From: Hirundichthys speculiger
Taxonomy: Eukaryota > Chordata > Actinopteri > Beloniformes > Exocoetidae
DNA length: 64,000 nucleotides
Direction of reading: 5' to 3'
Assembly (NCBI GenBank): GCA_018398805.1
Contig: JAGFBZ010000742.1
Location: 124,001-188,000, forward strand
The notes under the pieces are model-generated. The model saw nothing but the letters and a program-made list of their open reading frames with translations, had not been told where the DNA came from and ran no database searches. This document shows, one piece after another, positions 10,598 to 21,585 of the stretch. Position 1 is the first letter of the stretch. Each line of letters opens with the position of its first letter. The translations under genes were made by a program, and so were the position numbers.

Positions 10598-10600
<3 letters not shown>

Positions 10601-10641
<41 letters not shown>
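10601..10641. repeat. (TA)n microsatellite
   Basis: A TA run that directly follows the right terminus of the GGTTCGA-ended element. It is probably the other half of the TA tract at 8622-8750. Confidence 0.9.
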
Positions 10642-10648
<7 letters not shown>

Positions 10649-10654
10649 TTAATC

Positions 10655-11590
10655 ACACATGGTGCAATGAGAGTCTACAGATTTAGAAGAGTACCACTTT
10701 CTTTCAATTTTACGTTTTTTTTGTAATGTGAATTATACCAGGGAGCTGAGCTCCGATGGTTAGAGACCCTCTTTTTCAGAAGGACAGCAGCATCTAATGC
10801 TAAATGTAATATATGTGCAGTATTGTTGACAAGGCAAGTCAGTGTCTGCAGGGGTACATTTCAGGTCATCACTCAAATGTTTTATCATATTCCACCATAG
10901 GGAGATGAGAAAGGATGGTCTCCTTAAATATTTTTATAGCGTTTTCAGATAGGCGTTTGATGTAATAATGCTTTTTATCATGCGTTCAAATGTCAAGAAT
11001 GTTAAATTTTAACGTTATTAAATAGTGATCAGAGAGGAGAGGATTTGGAGGTGATACTAAAATGATCAGGTTCTATATACTATTGGTGAGGACCAGCTAC
11101 AGGATGTGATTGAAGCAGTACGTCAGTTAATTTACTTTTTGTGAGACGCCCATCGATTCTAAGAGAAATAAAGGCTAATTTAAGGCTGTCACTGTCGACA
11201 TCCATGTCAATGTTAAAGCCACTATGACGACTTTGTCTGAACTGAGCACGAAATCAGATAGGAAATCTGAGAATTTAGACAGAAACTTTTGATAAGCACC
11301 AGCAGGTGGCCGGTACACCACCACAAACAAAACTCGGTTTTCTGATGTCTGGCTCGGGATGGTTAGACTAAGCGTGAGGCTTTTGGATGTATTATAATTG
11401 CATTCTTCCACCTCAGGGGGAATATGACAATTAATATAACCAGATGGCGTCGACTCATTTAAACTAACATATTTTTCCTCCTGTCGCCACGTCTCTGATA
11501 AACAGAAGACATCACTCTAGTCTCAATAATTAGATCATTGACTAACAGAGACTTAGAGCCAAGCGATCTTATATTTAACAATCCACATCC
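10655..11590 (-). pseudogene. L2-like LINE endonuclease and linker region
   Basis: On the minus strand, the frame 11411-11175 reads V-V-Y-R-P-P, followed by F-L-S-K-F-S-D-F-L-S and V-V-I-V-A. This matches an AP-type (EEP) endonuclease of CR1/L2 LINEs, where G-D-F-N normally follows V-I-V. Here that G-D-F-N motif is corrupted by frameshift. Further downstream on the same strand (about 10790-10720) A-P-W-Y-N and L-L-K-K-R match the linker before the RT. Stops and frameshifts are numerous. The orientation agrees with the L2 3' part at 6973-8447. Confidence 0.65.
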
Positions 11591-12499
11591 ATTTTTTTTT
11601 CTTTTGGCTTTAAATGTGTGATAGTATTCATTTTTTATAATGTTGTTTTGGTTAATGCCTCCATCACATCATGCTTGGTAAACTTTTGGAGGGCAGGGAA
11701 TCCACACCAATTCTACATTTTTGCTTTGCAACATGTTAGAATTACCAATTACATAATATGTTTCTATATTTTTACTAGCTGGTGGCAGTCCTCATGTTCA
11801 AATTTATCAAAATAAAAATCAAAAATTCAAACATAAAAGTGAGAAAGGGCTTCTGTACAATGATAAAGTGCATGCACAGGGTTCGCCCAAGTCACAAAGA
11901 TAAAATTGAGCAATCTGCTGTGAAGAAAGCCAGCCGTGACAGTTGAAACAGGAAGCATAGCCTTGATGGTTGGTAGAGCAAATAGTTCAGGACTTTCTTG
12001 GTTGACCTCAAAGGGATGTGCTGTGGGCTGAAGGGGTTCAGGGGAAAAGAGGAATGGTTCACTGAATCCAAAGGAAGTAACCGCAATTTACACCCTTTGC
12101 ATGTTCAATAAGCAGCTCTATGTGGGGAAGACTGCAGCAGGTCAACTAAATATTATGTCATTCATCCTGTTAATCCATTTATCCACACCACATCCCTAGA
12201 CTTTCAAGAAAAGAGCACAGCATTTTAGCATCACCTCCATATTTTAATATTTTATTATATCCATTACACAAAACAGGACATGATGATAATAATTACATGA
12301 GAATAATATTATACAAAAATATACAACATATCTTTAGATATATATGATTATATAAGTATTAATTCATATTACAAATATGACTGAACTTGATCAAATTGAT
12401 AGCAGTGAGGCTTTATCTTCTTCACAGACCAAACAGAAGAGAGAGTATTGATTAATGGGACTAATTCATATTGATTTATCCATCTATTTATTAATTTCT
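11591..12499. other. unannotated AT-rich stretch
   Basis: No coding domain and no bounded transposon were seen. The region 12240-12370 is strongly AT-rich. Confidence 0.4.
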
Positions 12500-12511
12500 G
12501 CTTTTCAAGAT

Positions 12512-13110
12512 TTAGGCCCAGAACTCCCTCTCTCTGATCACCTCATCCAGCTCTTCATGGAAGTCACCATGGCATTCCCAGGCCAGCAGAGAGATATGGT
12601 CTTTCCAGTGTGTCCTGGGTCTGTCTTGTGGTCTTTTCCTTGTTGGAAATGCCCAAAACACCTTCCCCAGGATTCGTCCAGGATGCATCTTGGCCAGATG
12701 CCAACTCAACTGACTCCTCTCAATGTGGAGGGGCAGTGACTCTGCTCTTAGTCTCTCCTGAATAACTGAACTCCTTACCCTATTGCTAAGGGAGAGTCCA
12801 GCCACCTTGCAGAAAGAAAAAAAAATTCAATCTCTTGTATCCGTGATCTTATTCTTTTCGTCACTACCCACAGTTCATTTTCATAGGTGAGGGTAGGAAC
12901 AAGGATCAACTGGTAAACTGGAGAGCCTTTTTGGCTGAAACTCTCTCTTCACCACAACAGGCCGATACAAAGTTTGTGCAACTGCAGAATCTTCTCTCAT
13001 TTGAGAACAAGACGCTGAGGTACTTAAACTCCTCCACACGAGAAAGTATCTTACTCCTGTAGTGTTAGGAACAAACAAGATGCTACAGCAGAGTGTGCAA
13101 CCAAACACAG
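12512..13110 (-). pseudogene. LINE RT C-terminal domain (RTE-like)
   Basis: Frames 13108-12881 and 12805-12512 carry V-V-V-K-R-E-F, then M-A-G-L-S-L-S-N-R-V-R-S-S-V-I-Q-E-R-L, I-E-R-S-Q-L-S-W, M-H-P-G-R and R-P-Q-D-R-P-R-T-H-W-K-D-H. This is the conserved tail of a fish LINE RT, in which H-L is followed by M-x-P-G-R and a basic W-R-D-Y-like block. A frameshift separates the two parts. No catalytic residues remain. Confidence 0.65.
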
Positions 13111-13289
13111 TTGTACTACAGGCTTTTTATCCAACCCATACAGCTCCAACAATGTAATCATGCACTGCCATAAAATGACTGTTGTTGGTTCCACTGGATG
13201 ATTGACTGCCTGTGCTCAGCAAGGCTCAGGCAGTAGTTCACCAACTGACAAGCTTTTATCCGTTTCAGTGGTTGTACTTGAAATCCAAG

Positions 13290-13950
13290 AGAACCAGTTC
13301 ACGCAGGGAGAATGGTGGTTATTGAATACCGGGAAGAAAATGCAAGTAGTGTGCTGTCATCCCCAGGATTGAGACTATTTGAGCAGGCATAACGGAGGCG
13401 TAAGATGGACACAAACTCCACCTCTGGCACTGCAAAGATACATTTCTCCTCGTTCAGTGTAAGTTTATGGCTGACCAAGAAGTGGAAGTAACTTATGGAG
13501 GTGCCTGTCATGGATAGCAGATGTAGGGCCATGAACCACAATGACATCTAAAAAACCACCACCCCTGGAATGCCTGGCGAAATAAGGGCTATGATTTTCT
13601 GAAATCAGTAGGGCCAGAGCTTAGGCCAATGGGCATTCTTGTATGTGTGTAAGTGGCAGACTCCAACATGCGTGACAAAGGCTGTGAGGTTTTGGCTTTC
13701 AGGGTACACTGGGACCTGAAGATGGCCCTGATGGACTTCGAACCTGCTGAATATCGGGGAACTATGGAACTGCTTGGTCAGCATTTCAGCCATAGGGGTA
13801 GGATATTTGCCTTGAACGGCAACTTTGTTGACATCCTTCAGGTCAACACACAAAGAAATTTGACCATATTCTTTTGTACTGCTATCAGATTGGGGATCTA
13901 GGGTGAGGCATTGACAGCCTTAATGATGCCAGGCAGGTGTGGGCACTATC
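13290..13950 (-). mobile_element. Ty3/gypsy-type retrotransposon RT fragment
   Basis: The minus frame 13853-13605 reads M-C-V-D-L-K-D-V-N-K, K-Y-P-T-P, F-S-R-F-E-V-H-Q-G and L-T-A-F-V-T-H. These are the R-x-C-V-D-Y-R-x-L-N, D-L-x-x-G-Y and F-x-T-x-x-G-x-F blocks of a Ty3/gypsy reverse transcriptase. The frame 13547-13299 continues with H-K-L-T-L-N-E-E-K-C-I-F, the end of the palm domain. The catalytic Y-x-D-D region falls in the gap between the frames. There are no LTRs, integrase or gag, so it is a fragment. It replaces RT sequence within the surrounding RTE-like LINE. Confidence 0.7.
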
Positions 13951-13959
13951 CGAGAATGA

Positions 13960-14770
13960 GGGGCCTGGATGAGCCAGGGTGGTACACAACCAAGTTCAAG
14001 GATTGTCACCACAGCAGGCACCGACAACTTTGTGGCCACAGGTCTGGTAAGCCACCTCAACAATGGAGGTGTGGAACACCTCAAGTTCCTGGATGCAGTT
14101 GAAGTTCTGTGAAATGTCCAAGTTGAAGATCTTTCTGACTGGTTCCTCTGCACGTCGTTCTCAGCAAACCCTCACTACACTTTTGGGTCTACCAGCACGG
14201 ACCGGCATTCTCCCCTCCCATCTGATCCAACTCACTACCAGGTAGTGATCAGTTGACAACTCAGCTCCTTTCTTCACCCGAGTGCCCAGAACATATTGTA
14301 GATCTGATGATATGATTATGAAGTCGATGCCTGAACTACTGCCTAGAGTGTCCTGATCCCACCTCCACTTGTATACACACTTATGTCCGAACATTTTGTT
14401 TGTTATGGACAAACTGACTAGCACAGAAATCCAACAACAAAACATCACTCAGATTCAGATCAGAGAAGCCATTCCTCCCAATCAGAGCTGGATACTAACT
14501 GTCATTGGCTCATAAGCAGATGAGAGTCAGAGCCTATTCCCTGATCCGAAGGCGCAAGGAAGCTACCCTCTCATCTACTGTGAAAAACCCCAACATACAG
14601 GCTCCAAGCTTGGGAGCTATAAGTAAGGCTGCACCAGCCTGCCGCCTCTCAGCCTGGGCAACTCCAGAGTAGACTAAGGTCCAGCCTCTCTTGGAAGATT
14701 GATTCTAGAACCCATACTGTGCTTTGAGGTGAGCACAGGATCAGACTCCTTCCCCACCGGAGAGGCAATG
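13960..14770 (-). pseudogene. LINE AP-type endonuclease fragment (RTE-like)
   Basis: The frame 14448-14161 reads K-M-F-G-H-K-C-V-Y, W-D-Q-D-T-L-G, I-D-F-I-I-I-S-S-D and E-L-S-T-D-H-Y-L-V-V-S-W-I-R-W. The S/T-D-H motif is the catalytic histidine box of AP endonucleases. Upstream minus-strand sequence matches the better-preserved copy at 27288-26623. Downstream, to about 13960, the linker before the RT is recognisable, with V-V-G-A-C-C-G. Stops and small deletions inactivate it. Confidence 0.65.
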
Positions 14771-14810
14771 TTCCATGTCCAAACAGCCAGTTTTGTCAGC
14801 CAAAGGGGCA

Positions 14811-15689
14811 ACACTCCAAGCCCCAACCCAATTTGTGTTGAGATTATTAGAATTTGGCAGTTTGCATTTAACTAGGCTGAGGTCATGCAGTCCCTCTGTT
14901 TCAACCCTATACCCTCAGCTTGTTAATAATGCTAATCCAAACTATGACAAGCCAGACATTACAGTAAGTATAAGAAACTGGTGTAAACATTACTTTTCTA
15001 ATAATAATCAATAATTCCTGCTTCCTTAGAGCCTACTACAACATATTAACAGTCTGCATCTGTCCCATAAGTATAAAGTGTTTCAAAGGTTTCCTCATAA
15101 TCCCTCTTGTCACCGTTGAACTGTATCTGTTTCAAAAGAGAATTCGTTCTAGACACAATTGCATACACTTATCGTTATAAGACTTGCGTTGTAGCCTTTC
15201 TGTGTGGATCTGCATTTGAACTGGAAGCACCTGATGATTATTCAAAAAAGTTGTTTCATGGCTTAAGCTTAAGGTCAAGTGTTAACATTTAGTTTTTGCT
15301 CATGTATTTTTCCATGCTAATATTTCTTTAGTGATCTTTTTATTGCAGGGTGCTACTTGAGTCTGTGTTGGTTTATGGTTCTACGGCCGTCTTTGATGGC
15401 CTATTTCTTTATTACTCCTATCTTTCAATGTATAACTTTTACTCCTTTTAGTCTATACAGTGGTTTGGAAACTTGAACTATGATAGTCAGTGATTTTACA
15501 AGCCCGGAACAGAAAAAAAGTTGTAAAAACTGGGTGGGAGCTGGATGAAAGGTCAAGGATTCCTACATTAATTTTCACTTTCATTTCTTTTCAGATATGA
15601 AAACAAACTTTCATCTTTTCTTTTTATGTATTTTTTTTTTATCTCATCAGTTTCATTTCATTTCATTTATATATCAATTTTTTGCATTT
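14811..15689. other. unannotated non-coding stretch
   Basis: AT-rich and without a recognised domain. It ends at the 5' truncation point of a plus-strand L2-like copy. Confidence 0.4.
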
Positions 15690-16871
15690 CAGGCCATAAA
15701 GTGGATATTTCCAAAGTTACTGTGTGCGATGCGGGGCTGTCGGATCATTGCTGTGTCTTTTTTGAGAGTAATGTTTCAGTGCACACAAATGTTTCAACAG
15801 AAGTGATAGCAAACTGGTGTATAACTGAAAACACCACTGAGTTGTTTAACCAGGTCTTCTCTCTAACACCTGACCTGTCAGGGGCTTCAGTCAATGAGTT
15901 GGTCACCTGCTTTAATGATAACATGTTGTATGTTATGGATTCTATTGCTCCCACTAAAGTGAAGGTTATCTCTGGAAGGAAAAAAGTCTCCATGGAGAAA
16001 TTCCACACTGGTTAAAAATGAAAAGAGGGAGTGTCGGAAAGCTGAGCGCATATGGAGAAAAACAAAACTACAGGTTTGTTATGACATCTAAAAAGAGAAA
16101 CTTCACTTCATCACTAAAAACAATCACAGCGCACGGGCCTTATTTGCTACAGTCGACAGGTTAGTTAACCCTCCTGCGTCAGTAGCTCCTGAACTTTATT
16201 CCACCAAGACCTGCAATGAGTTTGCCAAATTCTTCACAGACAAAATCTAAAACATTAGACAAGCATCAACGGTCCATCAACAGCAGGTTGAGGCCATGTG
16301 CTGTGTTCACCGAGTCTAAACAACATGACACAGTTTGATCCCGTTAACAGCAAAGATCTAGAAGACATCCCGCGTCAACTGAGCTCCTCCTCTTTCTGTC
16401 TGGACGTCCTGCCCACTGATTTACTCGAAAAGGTCTCAGAGATCTTGGAGCCAGATCTACTACAGATTGTGAACTCATCTTTAATGTTGGGTGTTTTCCC
16501 AGAACCACTGAAAACAGCTGCAATTAAACCCCTGCTAAAAAGAGACAATCTAGAGAAAACACAGATGAACAACTACAGGCCAAACTCCAATCTTCCATTT
16601 TTAAGTAAAATAATTGAAAAGGCTGTTTCTTTATCAGCTAAATGGCTTTCTAAGAAAAAACAACTGCTATGATGTCTTCCAGTCAGGTTTCAGACAGCAC
16701 CATAGCACTGAGACTGCTCCGACCAAAGTCATGAATGACACGTCTGAATACAGATGCTGGAAAAACATCAGTGTTGGTTTTACTGGATCTCAGCGCTGCA
16801 TTCGATACAGTTGACCACATTATATTAATCCAACGACTGGAGAACTGGGTGGGTCTCTCTGGTGCTGCACT
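15690..16871 (+). mobile_element. L2-like LINE, copy A (endonuclease end to RT start)
   Basis: The frame 15626-16015 holds V-T-V-C-D-A-G-L-S-D-H-C-C-V-F-F, which includes the S-D-H box at the end of the endonuclease, and the linker leading to A-P-T-K-V-K. After a frame change, 16298-16672 carries the start of the RT, with I-K-P-L-L-K and N-N-Y-R-P-N-S-N-L. The sequence reaches D-L-S-A-A-F-D-T-V-D-H near 16790-16820 and then stops abruptly at about 16871, where another copy begins. It lacks the YADD box, the C-terminus and the 3' UTR. Confidence 0.75.
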
Positions 16872-17993
16872 GTACTAGTTCAAAACTTCTGAATTATTGT
16901 CAGCTATCTCGACGGATTTTAGCCATTTTATCTTATCTGGGGATTTTAACATTCATATAGATAATATAATAGATGCTAATGCAAAAAAAGTTTTTCTCAG
17001 TATTGGAGATGTTTGATTTGGTGCAACACGTAAAAGAAGCTACACACTTTCAGGGTCACATTTTGGACTTGGTTATCTCTAAGGGTGTTAATATTTCCTC
17101 TGTGGTCGTTACTGACGTGGCCTTGTCTAACCATTTCTGTGTTTTGTTTGATTTACTGATTGCTTAGAATGTTCAAAAAACTACTGCTTCTCAGTAAAGA
17201 AGAGGTACACCGATGTTAAAACAAGAGTTCAGTTCATTGAAAGCATGGCTTTGTTGCCAATGATCAGTGCAGAGTTGGTTGATGGACTCCTGGATCACTT
17301 CAATTTGAAAGTCTTAAATGTGTTGGATGCTGTTGCACGGATAAAAATCAAGAGCACCTTGAGCAAACAAAAAACACCATGGAGAAACACCACTATGGTC
17401 TCTAACCTAAAGAGGGAATCTCGAAAAGCTGAACGAAAGTGGAGGAAAACAAAACTTCAGATTCACTATGAGTTGTACAAGCAAAGCCTCCATAACTATA
17501 ACAACGAGCTGAGCGAGGCCAGACAGCGACAATTATCTGAGATGATTAATAAGAATGTCAACAATTCTCTTACTCTGTTTGCTGTGGTTGAAAAACTTAT
17601 AAATCCTCCCATGCAGATAAACCCGGAGCTCCTCTCCACTGAGAAATGCAACCAATTTGCAGAGTTTTTTTACTTAAAAAATCAAAACAATTAGACAAAA
17701 CAAGACAAGATAAGTAATCTGTGTCTAAAACCTAGAAATAACGTTGATGTTACGTCACAATTTGATTTGGTAGATTTAAAAAATCCTAAAAGAAGTAGTT
17801 TGTCATCTGAAATCAACAACTTGCTATCTGGACATAATACCATCTGACTTTTTAAAAACAGTTTTTACCTCAGTAGAAAGTGATGTTCTTCAGATTGTCA
17901 ACAGCTCACTGGCATCAAGTAATTTTCCCAAATCTCTAAAGACAGCTGCCATTAAGCCACTCCTAAAAAATAGAACTCTAGACGCCTCCAATT

Positions 17994-18815
17994 ATGAACA
18001 ACTACAGACCTGTATCTAATCTCTCTTTTATATCCAAGATCATTGAAAAAGTTGTATTTAACCAGCTTAACGACTTTCTGAATGAAAGTGGAAATCTGGA
18101 CAAATTGCAATCAGGATTCCGACAGCGTCACAGCACTGAAACTGTTCTGGTCAAAGTGTTAAATGACATTAGGTTGAATACTGATTCTGGGCTTTTATCA
18201 GTCCTGGTTCTGTTGGATCTCAGTTCTGCGTTTGATACTGTAGATCACAGAATCCTGTTGCACAGGCTGGAAAACTAGGTTGGACTTTCTGGAGTGGTCC
18301 TTAACTGGTTCAGGTCCTATTTAGAAGGCCGGAGTTATTTTGTTACCTTTGGCAGCTATGAATCTGAGAGAGTGGCCATGACTTGTGGAGTCCCCCAGGG
18401 GTCAGTTCTTGGGCCTCTTCTATTCAACTTGTACATGCTTCCTTTGGGTCAAATAATTCAGAACTTTAATATCAATTATCACAGTTATGCAGATGATACA
18501 CAACTTTATGAGTCTCTGACACCAGATGACTGCGGCCCAATAGACTTTCTTTGTCAGTGTCTGGAGCAAATAGACATGTGGATGAGGAAGAATTTTCTAC
18601 AACTTAATGAGGACAAAACTATTATTCTGTTTGGTAACAAAGAGAAGAGGGTCAGCATGGCTAAATATTTGGAGACTCGGGCTCTGAAAACCATTGACCA
18701 AGTTCGTAACCTTAGAGTGTTGATAGACTCGGATCTGACTTTCAACAGTCACATCAAAGCTGTCACTGAGGCAGCTTTGAACCAGCTCAGAAACATCTGC
18801 AGAATTAAAGGTTAA
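17994..18815 (+). pseudogene. L2-like reverse transcriptase core
   Basis: Frames 17994-18278 and 18294-18815 together give the RT palm: N-N-Y-R-P-V-S-N-L, F-R-Q-R-H-S-T-E-T, L-D-L-S-S-A-F-D-T-V-D-H, G-V-P-Q-G-S-V-L-G-P-L-L-F-N, and the catalytic Y-A-D-D-T-Q-L-Y near 18485-18510. The C-terminal side has Q-L-N-E-D-K-T and V-R-N-L-R-V. The first catalytic Asp (A-F-D) and the YADD pair are all present. A stop at about 18276 between the frames breaks the protein. Function in life would be target-primed reverse transcription of the LINE RNA. Confidence 0.85.
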
Positions 18816-19459
18816 ACTCATCCATGCGTTCATCTTCAGTAGACTGGGTTACTGTAATGGTCTTTTCACTGGACTTTCCAAAAAGAGCATTAAACAGCTT
18901 CACTTCATCCAGATCGCTGCTGCTAGAGTTTTAACCAGAACTAAAAGATCTGAACACTTCACACCAGTTTTAAAATCTTTTCACTGGCTTCCAGTTAGTC
19001 ATAGAATAGATTACAAAATCCTACTGATCGTCTACAAATCCCAGAATGGTTTAGGTCCAGAATACATCTGTGATATGTTCAGAGTATAAACCCAGAAGGG
19101 ATCTTAGATCCAAGAACTTGGGTCAACTAGTCCAGACCAGAGTCCAGACTAAACATGGAGAAGCACCATTTAGCTGTTATGCTGCAAACAAGTGGAACAA
19201 ACTTCAAGTAGAGATTAAACTTTCATCAATTGTACACATCATTTAAATCCAGGTTGAAAACATTTCTCTTTTCATTTACCTATCCATGAAATCTGCACGG
19301 TATCTTTTACTTTGTCTAGCTTCTTTTAATCATTGTGATTTATTTAGGTTTTTTATATCACCTTATTATGATTCATTTTATTGTTTTTTTATTTCTTTCT
19401 TTATATGCTTTTAATGTTTTTATTATTTAATCTTCTTTTTATTTCTTCCTGTTTTAATG

Positions 19460-19960
19460 TACTTTTTACGGTGCTTTTGTGTAGTCATGTGTATAATGCC
19501 TGTGTGCGTATGCAACATTCGTCTGGGCTGCTCTGTGAAGCTAGCTGTTTTCTGTTGCTCCGTTTGGAATTCGGCGCATCGCGTTTGCCTGACGCGTTGG
19601 TGCGATTCTAGCGTTGGATTAGTAGCCGTAGTATTACCGGCCGGGGGCCAGGCTGCTGAATTTCCGGGATGCTTCCGGTAAATTTCCAGGTTGCGTCACC
19701 TGGTTGAAAAGTAAAGCGTAAAATAAAAAGTAAAACAAAAAAATATAAAAGATGTATAAACATGACCAAAAAAAAGAGGTGAAACAGTAAAACCGTCCTG
19801 GTGACGACTGGGGTAGACGGATAATTCGAAGCTTTGTAGCTGCTGGTTACAAAAGAAAAATCCCAGTAAACAAAAGAAAAAAAATATAGTAACAACTGCC
19901 AACAACATGGGACGAGCCCCGGACGGGACGTCTCGGGTTGTTATCTTAAAGGGTTTTGTT
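19460..19960. other. unidentified insertion in LINE 3' UTR
   Basis: Comparison with copy C (21440-21585) shows that about 500 bp interrupt the expected 3' UTR here. The block is locally rich in CpG (19565-19690 and 19905-19935). It has no coding domain that I recognise. I could not read clean termini or a target duplication, so class and exact limits are unknown. Confidence 0.4.
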
Positions 19961-20058
19961 AATGCTCTGTAATGCTTCAAATGTTTTATGTAAAGCACCT
20001 TGAATTATCTTCTACACGAAATGTGCTGTACAAATAAACTTGCCTTGCCTTGCCTTAC

Positions 20059-21585
20059 TTGGAGAACAGGAAGTACTTTGTGTCAGTAGGCAGCTTTACA
20101 TCTGACCAGACAAAAATTACATGTGGCGTTCCCCAGGGTTCCATCCTGGGTCCTCTTCTGTTTAACTCTACATGCTCCCACTGGCCCAGGTTATAAAGAA
20201 CAACAATATTAATTACCATAGCTACGCTGATGACACACAGATATTAATTACAATGTCAACAGGAGACCAAGGCCCTCTCGGTAAATGCATCGAGGAGATT
20301 AAAGGTGGGGTGGGTGTTGTTTTTTTGCAACACTTTTTACAATATTGCCTGAAAACCTTTTCACATTCCCATTGCACCCACTGAAATAAAATGTTTGCAA
20401 AAAAAACTAAACATTTTGGTCCAGTCTAGAAGGTATAATCAGAGAAAAACTCTGACCAATCAAAAAAGTGATCATCACTATTTTGATTGGCTGCCTAATA
20501 CGTCCATCAAATATCACCCCTCCCTCCCTCCCTCCCTATGGTTCATGTAGTGGTGAATCGTGTGAAGGCTGGTTTCGAGGGGTGAGCTGACTGAGAGGAG
20601 GAGGAGGCGGAGCCTTTGGGAGGAGGGAGGGAGTGTATATTTTCAAAATCTCACTTGAGTTGGATTGTTGGAACCGTTTTTCAAACAACACCTACTCCAC
20701 CTTTAATGACTGGATGTGCCTTAACTTCCTACAGCTGAACAAAAACAAAACTGAAGTGATTGTTTTTGGAGCACAAAGAGAAACGACTGGAGGTCTCCAC
20801 AGAACTTGAATCTATAGATCTAAAAACCACCAATCAGGCCAGAAATCTGGGTGTTGTGATGGACTTAGATCTAAACTTTGAAAAACACATTAAGGCAATC
20901 ACTAAGTCAGCCTACTATCACCTGAAGAACATCTCGAGGATAAAAGATCTGATGTCTTAGCAAAATCTGGAAAAACTAGTCCACGCTTCCATTTTCAGTC
21001 GGCTTGATTATTGTAACAGCGTTTTTCTGGTTTATCTAAAAAACCAGTTAGACAGCTGCAGCTCATTCAGAACTCTGCTGCCCGAGTTCTCACTAAGACT
21101 AGAAAAGTGGACCACAAAGTTCTGTTGCTGGTCTATAAAGCTCTGAATGGTTTGGGACCAGAATACATCACTGATCTCCTGACCCAGTATGAACCCACCA
21201 GACCCCTCAGGTCATCTGGATCCGGTTTATTATCAGTCCCCAGAGTCAGAACCAGACATGGAGAAGCTGCGTTCAGTTTCTACACTCCAAATGTCTGGAA
21301 CAAACTCCCAGAAAGCCTCAGATCAGCTGAAACACTCAGTTTATTAAATCCAGGTTGAAGACTCACCTGTTCTCAGCTGCCTTTAAATACGATTTTATTC
21401 AGGAGCTCAAATCTGCACAGCCTTTTTAAAACTTTTTTTTTTTTTTACTGTTTTATTTGTTTTTATGCTTTTATTCTTTCACTTTTTGATGCTTTCTTTT
21501 TCTTTTTCTGTGATGCTTTTAATGTAAAGCACTTTGAATTGTTTTGTACATGAAATGTGCTATACAAATAAACTTGCCTTGCCTA
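20059..21585 (+). mobile_element. L2-like LINE, copy C (RT middle to 3' tail)
   Basis: The copy begins mid-RT ([11 protein letters not shown]), directly after the TTGCC tail of copy B. It has [15 protein letters not shown], then a MITE insertion, then the C-terminal half at 20706-21358 (N-F-L-Q-L-N-K-N-K-T, L-L-V-Y-K-A-L-N-G-L-G-P-E-Y-I). The 3' UTR ends in ACAAATAAACTTGCCTTGCC at about 21585. It is strongly 5'-truncated and has frame breaks. Confidence 0.8.
20303..20702 (+). mobile_element. 400-bp MITE with TTAA target duplication
   Basis: Ends AGGTGGGGTGGGTGTTG and CAACACCTACTCCACCT are inverted repeats flanked by TTAA at 20299-20302 and 20703-20706. Removing the insert and one TTAA restores the LINE frame E-E-I-N-D-W-M, which proves the boundaries. 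A second copy lies at 54627-55031 in the opposite orientation. TTAA targeting is typical of piggyBac and also of Kolobok; there is no transposase to decide. It contains a CCTCC/GGAGG-rich middle. Confidence 0.85.

Larger units (their letters stand above)
8751..10600. mobile_element. unclassified DNA element with GGTTCGA ends, inserted in TA repeat
   Basis: Left end CATGGTTCGATTACGGGG and right end (reverse) CAGGGTTCGAATTACAC are imperfect inverted repeats. Both lie directly against TA microsatellite, as if the element had inserted into one TA tract. The target duplication cannot be read because the flanks are repetitive. The interior has no transposase frame. It contains an L2 tail (9379-9453), a GATA/ATCT repeat pair and a 14-bp hairpin at 10059-10092. 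The superfamily is unknown; hAT is possible. Confidence 0.45.
12500..14810 (-). mobile_element. RTE/Rex3-like LINE, degenerate and interrupted
   Basis: Minus-strand LINE sequence runs from a 5' leader near 14810, through endonuclease (about 14770-13960), to the RT C-terminal region (13110-12512). The middle of the RT is missing, and its place is taken by unrelated Ty3/gypsy RT sequence at about 13290-13950. The same LINE family occurs at 26166-27740. Assignment to RTE/Rex3 is from the endonuclease-RT layout and the C-terminal R-P-R-T-x-W-x-D block; the exact family is uncertain. Confidence 0.6.
16872..20058 (+). mobile_element. L2-like LINE, copy B (near full ORF2 and 3' tail)
   Basis: The order is: endonuclease end at 16890-17165 (G-D-F-N-I-H-I, I-L-D-L-V-I-S-K-G, A-L-S-N-H), linker 17245-17694, RT 17870-18815, RT C-terminus 18816-19100, 3' UTR, and a tail of (TTGCC)n-like repeats ending about 20058. 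It has several stops and frameshifts. Its S-D-H box reads S-N-H, a change in a catalytic position. An unrelated GC-richer block of about 500 bp interrupts the 3' UTR at about 19460-19960. Confidence 0.8.
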
